A stretch of DNA of 64,000 nt, taken from NCBI GenBank assembly GCA_030425205.1, contig JAUIAP010000011.1:62001-126000 (forward strand), written 5' to 3'. The notes under the pieces are model-generated. The model worked only from the letters and a program-made list of their open reading frames with translations. It was not told the origin of the DNA and ran no database searches. Position numbers and translations under genes: made by a program. Shown here piece by piece: positions 43,253 through 50,596 of the stretch. This DNA is from Anaerolineae bacterium (lineage in GTDB: Bacteria; Chloroflexota; Anaerolineae; Promineifilales; Promineifilaceae). How positions within the stretch are numbered: position 1 is the first letter of the stretch; every line of letters begins with the position of its first letter.

Positions 43253-44227
43253 ATGAACACGATAGAATTTGCAAATACAGGTGTAGAAGTCTCACAGATG
43301 TGTCTCGGCACAATGATGTTTGGCGATCGCTGCGATGAGGCAGAATCAGCACGGATTCTCGATACGGCAGTCGATCACGGCGTGACGTTTGTCGATACCG
43401 CCGCCGCTTATGTCGGCGGCGAAACGGAAAAGATTTTAGGGCGCATCATCAAGGGTAAGCGCGACAAGCTGTTTATCGGCACAAAGGTGACGAAGAACGT
43501 CGATCCCGATTGGATCACGCAGAGCTTGGACGAGAGCTTGGAGCGCATGCAGCTTGAGCACGTCGACCTGTTCATGATCCACTGGCCGCGTCAGAATATG
43601 GCGATTGCGCCGATGATGGAGGCGTTGAACAAGGCGGTTGAGGCGGGAAAGACGCGCTATATTGGTTGCTGCAATTTCCCCGCATGGCTGCTTGCACACT
43701 GCAATGCGGTCGCTGCCAGCAATGGTTGGGCGCAATTTGTCAACAATCAGATTCCCTACAATTTGTTTGAGCGTGGGGCTGAGGTGGAAGTGTTGCCGCA
43801 AGCGGCCGCGACAAACATTGCGATCACGACGTATCGTTCGCTGGCGTTGGGGTTGTTGGCGGGCAAGTATAAGCCCGGTGAACCACTTCCCGAAGACTCG
43901 CGTGGGCAGACGGACGAGCGCGTTCCACTGTGGCTCGACAAATATAGCGATGCGCTCAAAGGATTTAACCAATTTGCGGCTGACCGCGACCTGCACCCCG
44001 CACAGTTGGCGGCGACATGGGTGCGCCATTCACCGGGCGTCGCCGCGCCGATTGTTGGGGTTAGCTCAGAACGACAACTGCACGCTTCGCTTAAGGCGTT
44101 TGACGTGGAATTATCGGCCGAAGAGTACAAGCATCTGACCGATCTGTTTGCGGCAACCGCTGTCCAAGAAGAGTCGGGCGGCAACTTTGCACCGTTGCGC
44201 CGCACCTTTGATTTGGTGACAGCATGA
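43253..44227 (+). CDS. Aldo/keto reductase
   Basis: The start at 43253 (MNTIEFANTG) follows AGAGGA and gives 324 residues with the AKR (beta/alpha)8 pattern. The catalytic set Asp-Tyr-Lys-His is visible: FVDTAAAY, then the Lys in IGTKVTKN and His in FMIHWPR. IGCCNF, PYNLFERG and IVGVSSERQL are the usual downstream landmarks. It probably reduces an uronate or keto-sugar with NADPH. It shares ATGA with the following Gfo/Idh gene, suggesting two redox steps in series. Confidence 0.9.
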   Translation: MNTIEFANTGVEVSQMCLGTMMFGDRCDEAESARILDTAVDHGVTFVDTAAAYVGGETEKILGRIIKGKRDKLFIGTKVTKNVDPDWITQSLDESLERMQLEHVDLFMIHWPRQNMAIAPMMEALNKAVEAGKTRYIGCCNFPAWLLAHCNAVAASNGWAQFVNNQIPYNLFERGAEVEVLPQAAATNIAITTYRSLALGLLAGKYKPGEPLPEDSRGQTDERVPLWLDKYSDALKGFNQFAADRDLHPAQLAATWVRHSPGVAAPIVGVSSERQLHASLKAFDVELSAEEYKHLTDLFAATAVQEESGGNFAPLRRTFDLVTA

Positions 44228-45345
44228 CATTGCGCGCACTGATTCTAGGCTCTGGCTTTGCGGGACAAGGGCACACAAAGGCATTGCGCGATGCGGGTGT
44301 TGAGGTTGTGGGGATGGTGAGCCGCACGGCCGATGTGGTGGCGCGGGTTGCCGCCGATCTCAACATCCCCTATCACAACACCGATTGGGAAGCGGCGTTG
44401 ACCGAATTGCAGCCCGACATCGTGGCGATTGGCACACCGGGCGGGGCGCACGTCGAGCCAATTTTGGCGGCGGTGCAGCATGGGTGTCACGTCTTTTGTG
44501 ACAAGCCATTGGCGACGACGGCAGACGAGGCAAAGCAACTCTATCTGGCGGCAATGGCGGCGGGAGTCAAAACGGCTTACGCCGCCTCCTATCGCTATAT
44601 GCCGTGCGTCTATCTCGCCAAAGAGTTGGTCGCGCAAGGGGCGATTGGGGAGCCACAGGAAGTCGAGTGTATCTCCCATTTCAACCTCAACCCGCTGATT
44701 CCGTTTGGCTGGTCGCATCGACTGGACACGGGCGGCGGGCGGCTCAACAACAACTTTGTGCATAAGCTGTCGGTCGTGCAGCATGTGTTGGATTGTGAGG
44801 TGTTGGCGATCAATGGGACGACGCGCAGTGATTTGGATCGTGCGCCGATTGTGTCGGGCGTACACAATTTCAAAAAGCGGCGCAACTTTATACCGGAATC
44901 GGCCGATGATCCCACCCTCGAATGGGCAGAATCAGACGCGGATTGGTCGTACACGGTGCTGGCAAAACTCAATGCACCACAAGCCAACAAACCTGTCTCC
45001 GCCCTCTTCAATCATAGCGGCCTGCAACCCCGATTCCACGATAACTATATGACATTCTACGGCAGCGACGGAGCCATCCACATCGAAGGCCACTACGGAC
45101 ACGGCCCCCTGCATCTCTACAAAGACGGCGCATGGCAAATCGTTCCCATCCCCGACCACATCATGCGCGACCAGCCAGAGATCGACGAACCAACCCAACG
45201 CAACTGGAATATCCTCATGCGTGAGTTCGTCGCTGACATTCGCGGCGAAAGCCACGAACCATACCAAACATTCGAGGACGGCTGGCACTATCAAGAGATA
45301 GTTGGGGCGATACTTGCTGGTAATGGTTGGATGACTTTCGTTTAA
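44224..45345 (+). CDS. Gfo/Idh/MocA-family oxidoreductase
   Basis: This 373-residue protein has an N-terminal Rossmann fold (ALILGSGFAGQGHTKAL), then VAIGTPGGAHVEP and the family motif CDKPLATTADEA. The C-terminal alpha/beta substrate domain has HRLDTGGGRLNNNFVHKL, placing a likely catalytic His. Such enzymes oxidise or isomerise sugars and inositols with NAD(P). In this operon it may act on a uronate, an amino sugar or the GH88-trimmed remainder. Confidence 0.9.
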   Translation: MTLRALILGSGFAGQGHTKALRDAGVEVVGMVSRTADVVARVAADLNIPYHNTDWEAALTELQPDIVAIGTPGGAHVEPILAAVQHGCHVFCDKPLATTADEAKQLYLAAMAAGVKTAYAASYRYMPCVYLAKELVAQGAIGEPQEVECISHFNLNPLIPFGWSHRLDTGGGRLNNNFVHKLSVVQHVLDCEVLAINGTTRSDLDRAPIVSGVHNFKKRRNFIPESADDPTLEWAESDADWSYTVLAKLNAPQANKPVSALFNHSGLQPRFHDNYMTFYGSDGAIHIEGHYGHGPLHLYKDGAWQIVPIPDHIMRDQPEIDEPTQRNWNILMREFVADIRGESHEPYQTFEDGWHYQEIVGAILAGNGWMTFV

Positions 45346-45370
45346 TCAGATTTTTACGAGGTCTAGACAC

Positions 45371-45712
45371 ATGCAAACTACCGTGCGAGTTGAAGTCAAG
45401 TTTTTTCCCAGAAGTCAAGGGGGCCGACGTAAGTTGCCGCCTGACTTGCTATCTCTTGGTGTTTATCGTCCTCATTTTGTTATTGAAAGAGTAGCGCAGG
45501 GACAACCAGTTGCTGCCAAAAATATCCAACCTACAGACGAGTATCTCGGAGTGATATTTGTTTCACAGGATGCGTCACTAGAGAGAAATAAGCCTGTCAT
45601 TGCGGAGGTAGAGCTTCCATACCCTGATATAGATTATTCACGACTTGCACCAAGCGCATTTTTTACTATCAGAGAGGGAGCATCAATTGTGGGGAACGGC
45701 AGAGTTTTATAA
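45371..45712 (+). CDS. Small protein resembling EF-Tu domain 3
   Basis: This 113-residue protein resembles the C-terminal beta-barrel of elongation factor Tu: VRVEVKFF near the start, YRPHFVIE in the middle and FFTIREGASIVGNGRVL at the end (EF-Tu ends FALREGGRTVGAGVV). No GTPase domain is present or nearby, so it is a free-standing domain, not an elongation factor. The gene looks lower in GC and uses different codons from its neighbours. It sits 25 bp after the Gfo/Idh gene and 24 bp before the RraA-like gene. A possible later insertion into the operon; its function is unknown. Confidence 0.65.
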   Translation: MQTTVRVEVKFFPRSQGGRRKLPPDLLSLGVYRPHFVIERVAQGQPVAAKNIQPTDEYLGVIFVSQDASLERNKPVIAEVELPYPDIDYSRLAPSAFFTIREGASIVGNGRVL

Positions 45713-45736
45713 AACGGTGCAGAGGTAGAAAATAAG

Positions 45737-46453
45737 ATGATAAATCGAAAGATCAAATTGACACCCGACGCACATGCAAAACTGCGCCACATATCAACCG
45801 CAACGCTAACAACCCAACTACTCAATCGCGGTTTCCGCAACACCTTTCTGCAACTCACGCCGCTCAAACCAGAGAAACGCATGGTTGGCTATGCGTTGAC
45901 GTTGCGCTATGTGCCGCTGCGCGAGGATTTGGTCGATACGCAGTATGACAACAAGGTGAACGCCCAGCGCGTAGCGGTTGAGACGATTGGGAAAGATGAC
46001 GTGCTGGTGATTGACGCACGCGGCGATGTACGTGCCGCGTCGTTCGGACACATTTTGGGGACGCGCATTACGGCACGCGGCGCGGCGGGGTTGGTGACGG
46101 ATGGCGCACTGCGCGATACGCCGGGCTTTAAGCAATTGGAAATGCCGTCGTATTGCAAGGCTCCCCACGCGACGACCTCGTTTGTCGTGCATCATCCGCT
46201 CGAAATGAACGTGCCGATTGGGTGCGCGGGGGTGCTGATCATGCCCGGCGATGTCATCGTTGGCGATGGGGAGGGGGTCGTGGCGATTCCCGCGCATGTT
46301 GCCGAAGAAGTGGCGCATGATGGGTATGAACAGGAGTTGCGCGAACGGTTCTTTACGGAAAAAGTGGCAAATGGCGCAGCCCTGTTGGGGGTGTATCCAC
46401 CCAATGAGCAGACGTTAGCCGAATATGCGGTGTGGCGTGAGACGCAAGCGTAG
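45737..46453 (+). CDS. RraA-like / HMG-CHA aldolase-family protein
   Basis: This 238-residue protein carries the RraA-family core: a long helical entry (ISTATLTTQLLNRG), DDVLVIDARGD, GHILGTRITARGAAGLVTDGALRD (the Gly-x3-Arg-Asp metal and substrate motif) and PGDVIVGDGEGVVAIP. Family members include oxaloacetate decarboxylases and HMG/CHA aldolases that release pyruvate, and RraA itself. In a catabolic operon an aldolase or decarboxylase role on a keto acid is more likely than RNase E inhibition. Confidence 0.85.
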   Translation: MINRKIKLTPDAHAKLRHISTATLTTQLLNRGFRNTFLQLTPLKPEKRMVGYALTLRYVPLREDLVDTQYDNKVNAQRVAVETIGKDDVLVIDARGDVRAASFGHILGTRITARGAAGLVTDGALRDTPGFKQLEMPSYCKAPHATTSFVVHHPLEMNVPIGCAGVLIMPGDVIVGDGEGVVAIPAHVAEEVAHDGYEQELRERFFTEKVANGAALLGVYPPNEQTLAEYAVWRETQA

Positions 46454-46536
46454 AACGATTAATCTCGACACTGATGCGGACAAACATGGATATTGTTTTG
46501 TCAGATGTGCTTCCGCATCAGCGCGATACACTTTCA

Positions 46537-47178
46537 ATGAATAAGTTACTAGAGCGATTAGGTGAGATTGGCGTGATTCCGGTGATTGCGCTGGAAGATG
46601 CGAAGGATGCAGCACCGCTGGGGCGTGCATTGGTTGATGGCGGTTTGCCATGTGCAGAGATCACGTTTCGCACGGCAGCGGCGGCCGATGCGATTCGGTC
46701 GATGGCAGCGGCGTGTCCAGATATGTTGGTGGGCGCGGGAACGGTGTTGACCATCGAGCAGGCAGCGGCGGCGATTGCGGCGGGTTCCAAATTTATCGTC
46801 ACGCCGGGCTTTGATGCGGCGGTGGTCGATTACTGTCTCGCCAACGAGATGCCCGTTGTGCCGGGTGTGATGACACCGACGGAGATCAACATGGCGTTGA
46901 GCAAGGGGATCACGGTGGTGAAATTTTTCCCCGCAGAGGTCGCGGGTGGGGTGAAAGCACTCAAGGCGATGTCTGCGCCGTATCAAGGCGTGACGTTTAT
47001 GCCGACAGGTGGGGTATCGCCAGCGAATTTGGCCGACTATTTGGGCTTGCCGAGCGTGTTAGCTTGCGGGGGGAGCTGGGTCACGCCAAAGAATTTGATC
47101 ACGGCCGGGGAATTTGAGGAAATCGGCCGAATCGCACAAGAAGCCACCAATCTCGTTCGACAAATACGCGGGGCATAG
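46537..47178 (+). CDS. KDPG/KHG aldolase (Eda-like)
   Basis: I chose the ATG at 46537 (MNKLLERLGEIGVIPV), the usual family start; in-frame ATGs at 46474 and 46486 add unrelated residues. The 213 residues contain Glu in AEITFRT, GAGTVL, FIVTPGFD, PGVMTP, the Schiff-base Lys in VVKFFPAE and PTGGV. The enzyme splits 2-keto-3-deoxy-6-phosphogluconate, or the unphosphorylated acid in some members, to pyruvate and an aldehyde. As last gene of the operon it completes the route. No KDG kinase gene is in the window. Confidence 0.92.
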   Translation: MNKLLERLGEIGVIPVIALEDAKDAAPLGRALVDGGLPCAEITFRTAAAADAIRSMAAACPDMLVGAGTVLTIEQAAAAIAAGSKFIVTPGFDAAVVDYCLANEMPVVPGVMTPTEINMALSKGITVVKFFPAEVAGGVKALKAMSAPYQGVTFMPTGGVSPANLADYLGLPSVLACGGSWVTPKNLITAGEFEEIGRIAQEATNLVRQIRGA

Positions 47179-47198
47179 GGATCGGCCGATTTCCTATG
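47174..47198. terminator. Dyad between convergent genes with a TCGGCCGA centre
   Basis: CATAGG (47174-47179) and CCTATG (47193-47198) enclose the ten-base palindrome ATCGGCCGAT (47181-47190), forming an almost continuous hairpin. It overlaps the stop of the aldolase gene and lies 10 bases from the stop of the minus-strand regulator. It probably ends transcription from both sides. Confidence 0.5.
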
Positions 47199-47207
47199 AG
47201 TAAGCCA

Positions 47208-50200
47208 TCAAGCGTAGAAGTGATTGACCCGCAAAAATGTCTCCACATCATGTGAATGGGATGGGGCAGGGGCAAACGGCAACGCATTGATCCGACGATG
47301 CGTTGCGGCAGTGGTGGCGGGGTCTGCTTGGACGACGGCAAGCGTATGCTGTGCTTCTGCGGTGAAACCTTGTGCATGACGCAGATGCGCCCATGTGATG
47401 ATGGCCTGTAGCAGGAATGGCCGTGTTCCGAGCGTGTGTAGCATCGTGATGGCGGTGCGCAGTTGTTTTTCGGCCGAATCATACAACCCCTCTTCCATAT
47501 CAATTTTTGCCAACGCCATCCGCCCGATTTGCTCGCCTAGCGGATCGTTCAACGTTTGGCAAAGCTGCAACAGCGCAGTGAAATGGCTGCGTGACTCAGT
47601 GAAGTTGCGCGCTTTAGAGGCCAATGATCCCAGCCCTTGCCGTGCGTGCGCCTGATTCAACGCCAAATCGAGCGTCTCCGCAATTTGCAGCGACGCATTA
47701 AAGTTGTCGCGTGCGGCCACAGCGTTTCCGCGTGCATTTTGTGTCGTTGCCAGTTCATAATATAGCGTCATCTGCCCCACTTGGTCATCCCTCGTAACGG
47801 CAATTGCGAGTGCGTCTGCAAGCAGTGCTTCCGCTTCTAGAAGTCGATTGGTGCTGGTGTAAATCCTGCCCAATGTATATTTCCCCATTTGCAGCAAACG
47901 TTGCAGTTGTAACTCCTGCGCGATCTCAATCGCCTCACGTCCGACCCGCTCCGCATTCGCATAGTCACCGAAATTGACCAAGCTGTTTGCCCAATGCGCG
48001 TTGCAGAAGGCGAGTAGGCGGAGCAGATTGTGTTTGAGCGCAGCGGTCGCAGCCTGTTGGAAGATGGCAATTGCGTCCATTTCCGAATGGTGGGATTGCG
48101 TGATGGCTTGAAAGATGCGCGTCTGAATCGCTTCACGGTGGAGCTGATGTTGGGCTGCAAGCGCGGCGGCGTTCTCTAAGTGGAAAGTGCTTTGGTCGAG
48201 ATCATATTTTTGTTCGTAGAGTCTGCCTAATGTCAGTTCGAGACGGCAGCGCATGAGTGCGAGTTGGTCGCGCGATCCGTCCCATTCGGCCGATTCATTC
48301 GCCCACTGCAATGCCGTGTCAAACTGTTCGATTCCTAGTTGTAACAAGCCGCTTGTCTGATAGTATTCCGCCAATGGCGGGATCATGTGCGCCAAGATGT
48401 CAACCGCATGGTGACGCATGGCGGTTTGCCACGCAGCGCGAATGTTGCCCATACTGTGGGTGATTTGGGTGCTGGTGGATGAGGTTAATTCGCTGTCAAG
48501 TGCGGCCAGCCAGTCGCTAAAATAGCGCATGTGGCGTAACTGAATCGCGCTGGGGTCGGGCTGTTTTTCGGCCGAAAATTCCCGCACCATCTCGTGTAGT
48601 TGATACCAACCATCTGCGCCAACCTGCACCAACGCCTTATCCTGCAACGTTGTTAAATGTCGCGCCCCCGTGATCGCCGTCATCGCTGCCTGATTGAACG
48701 CGCCACGAAAGACGGCTAGCTGAGTGAGCAGTTGTTGTTCGTCTGCTGTGAGCAGTGACCACGAATACTCAAATGTGGCGCGGAGACTGCGCTGGCGAGG
48801 GGGTAAATTGCGGTAGTCGGCGGCGAGTGAGTCGAGCGTTTTTTCAATGGCAGCGGCGACTGTTTCGGCCGAACGGGACGGGCCGTGAGGCGATTGCGCC
48901 CCCAACAAACTCGCCGCCAATTCGATTCCCAGTGGCAACCCCTCCAGTCTGCGACATATTTGGTTGACCGCAGCAACACTCGCGTGAGGGTCATACGTCG
49001 CCAGCGTGCGGCGTGCCGTTTGATGAAACAGCGTAACGGAAGGCCATTGATTGGCGGCGGCGTCCTGCGTCGTGGGAAACGCCAACCCGCTCACAGCCAC
49101 GACCCACTCCTCCTGCAAGCGCAGTCGCTCGCGTGAGGTGATGAGCAGCTTGAGCGCGGTCGTTTCTGCCAAAAGATCGCTGACAAAATCAGCCACGTCG
49201 TCGGCGAGATGTTCGGCGTTGTCGAGCAAGAGCAACAGTTCGTGCTGATGCAAGAAGGTTTTCAACTGCTCTAGCAGGGAGCCTTTGGGTTGAAAGGTCA
49301 GTCCAACCGCATGGGCGATTGTCCCCGCCAGAACGTCTTGTGTGGCGGCGTTCAGTTCCGCGAGTGAGACAAAGTAGACCTCGTTGAGAAACCAACCCGC
49401 CTGTTGGCGTGCCGCTTCGATGGCGAGTCGTGTTTTGCCGCTGCCGCCGGATCCATGCAGCGTTAGCAGTCGGCAGTTTGGGTCGAGCAGACGGGACGCG
49501 ATTTGTTGGAGGGTGGATTTTCGGCCGAAAAACGGCGTTTTATTTTGCGGCAACCGCACGCTGGTCTTCCGTCGTGCCGCCCGAATGCGTGCGACGAGCT
49601 GCTGGGTGGCAGGGGCTGGTTCCACCCCTAATTCATCTGCTAGCAGCGTCACACAGGCGGCATATTGGGTCAACGCTGCGCCAAAGTTGCCCTGGCGCGC
49701 CAAACATTGCATCAGCACGCGATGCGCCTGCTCTTGCCATGGCTCAATTGCCAAAAGCCGCCGCGCCGTTTTTTCACCCTGCGCCCAATCGCCCTGCGCC
49801 AACGCCTGACTTTGCAGATCGGTCAACAGTTGCAACGTTTTGAGCCGCAACCGTTCCCGCTGGATACGCTGCCACGCTTCAAACGCGCCAGCGTTATCAA
49901 CCGCCAACTCACTCAAAAAATCCCCCTGATAAAGTGCCGCTGCACGTTTGGGATCGCGCGTTTGCTCGAATTGCAGGACATCGACTTGATGTGGCAACTG
50001 CGCATTAAACGCAACCGTCCGCCGCGTGGTCAGCAGCGCGTCAGGGATATTTTGCTGAATGGCGTAGCACGCCATGCGTAAATTGGCTTTGGCACGTTTG
50101 TCTGGCATCTCGCCCCAGAGCAGCGTCGCCAGCTTGTCGCGGCTGTGTTCGCCAGATTCAAGCGCGAGATAGGCCAGCAGCGCGATCGCTTTCTCCGACA

Positions 50201-50267
50201 CGAGGGTGGTGAGTGGTTGATGATTGAGGAGGATGGTGGTTCGGCCGAAAAATCGTAGTTCAAGCAT
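47208..50267 (-). CDS. AfsR/SARP-like activator: BTAD, NB-ARC ATPase and TPR repeats
   Basis: This protein of about 1019 residues is counted from the ATG at 50267 (MLELRFFGRTTILL), the usual start of the OmpR-like DNA-binding domain; an ATG at 50309 adds 14 residues. That domain (1-95) has EKAIALLAYLALESGEHSRDKLATLLWG. The bacterial transcriptional activation domain (about 100-245) ends VLLADELGVEPAPATQQL. The STAND-type NTPase has Walker A LHGSGGSGKTRLA, LLLLLDNAEHL and LITSRERL with GLPLGIELAAS. Some 450 residues of TPR-like helices follow. The NTPase/TPR part senses a signal and the N-terminus binds DNA. It is divergent from the hydrolase operon at 50399, a likely target. Confidence 0.9.
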   Translation of the reverse strand: MLELRFFGRTTILLNHQPLTTLVSEKAIALLAYLALESGEHSRDKLATLLWGEMPDKRAKANLRMACYAIQQNIPDALLTTRRTVAFNAQLPHQVDVLQFEQTRDPKRAAALYQGDFLSELAVDNAGAFEAWQRIQRERLRLKTLQLLTDLQSQALAQGDWAQGEKTARRLLAIEPWQEQAHRVLMQCLARQGNFGAALTQYAACVTLLADELGVEPAPATQQLVARIRAARRKTSVRLPQNKTPFFGRKSTLQQIASRLLDPNCRLLTLHGSGGSGKTRLAIEAARQQAGWFLNEVYFVSLAELNAATQDVLAGTIAHAVGLTFQPKGSLLEQLKTFLHQHELLLLLDNAEHLADDVADFVSDLLAETTALKLLITSRERLRLQEEWVVAVSGLAFPTTQDAAANQWPSVTLFHQTARRTLATYDPHASVAAVNQICRRLEGLPLGIELAASLLGAQSPHGPSRSAETVAAAIEKTLDSLAADYRNLPPRQRSLRATFEYSWSLLTADEQQLLTQLAVFRGAFNQAAMTAITGARHLTTLQDKALVQVGADGWYQLHEMVREFSAEKQPDPSAIQLRHMRYFSDWLAALDSELTSSTSTQITHSMGNIRAAWQTAMRHHAVDILAHMIPPLAEYYQTSGLLQLGIEQFDTALQWANESAEWDGSRDQLALMRCRLELTLGRLYEQKYDLDQSTFHLENAAALAAQHQLHREAIQTRIFQAITQSHHSEMDAIAIFQQAATAALKHNLLRLLAFCNAHWANSLVNFGDYANAERVGREAIEIAQELQLQRLLQMGKYTLGRIYTSTNRLLEAEALLADALAIAVTRDDQVGQMTLYYELATTQNARGNAVAARDNFNASLQIAETLDLALNQAHARQGLGSLASKARNFTESRSHFTALLQLCQTLNDPLGEQIGRMALAKIDMEEGLYDSAEKQLRTAITMLHTLGTRPFLLQAIITWAHLRHAQGFTAEAQHTLAVVQADPATTAATHRRINALPFAPAPSHSHDVETFLRVNHFYA

Positions 50268-50398
50268 CACAAAACTTTGTCTCAATTGGCGTGCTAGCAG
50301 CTTAGTCATGCAGTGGGGTGGCGATTATGGTCGTCGCGCTCCCCGTTTGACTGACGCATTGACGCAAGATTGACGCAACCTCATTAGCGTACCGTGAA

Positions 50399-50596
50399 AT
50401 GGACACAGATTCAACCACAACCCCACCAAATTATCGCGCATGGCTTGTGCGCTGCTGGCAGACGGACGAGCAGTTGCGTTTCGTCGTCGAGTCGGTCGCG
50501 GATGGTCGGCGCAATGGGTTTGGGGACGTTAGCCAGTTGGTCCAATTCTTGATGTTGCAATTGGATCACCGAACATGGAGTGACGATGATGCGTAA
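50399..50596 (+). CDS. Small conserved-looking protein upstream of the surface hydrolase
   Basis: This 65-residue protein contains YRAWLVRCWQTDEQLRFVV, ESVADGRRNGFGDVSQLVQFL and MLQLDHRT. It resembles small proteins of Chloroflexota and Actinomycetota with a W/R-rich opening, a beta-hairpin and a GFxDLxxLxxFL ending (family recognition from memory, no name known to me). Its last 11 bases overlap the hydrolase start, whose ribosome binding site (GGAG, 50577-50580) lies within it, so the two are translationally coupled. It is divergent from the AfsR-like regulator. Confidence 0.65.
   Translation: MDTDSTTTPPNYRAWLVRCWQTDEQLRFVVESVADGRRNGFGDVSQLVQFLMLQLDHRTWSDDDA

Noticed and set aside
45371..45712. 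Truncated tuf gene (EF-Tu pseudogene)
   Set aside because: Only domain 3 is represented, with its own ATG, plausible spacing to both neighbours and sequence well diverged from EF-Tu. No GTPase remnant is visible upstream.
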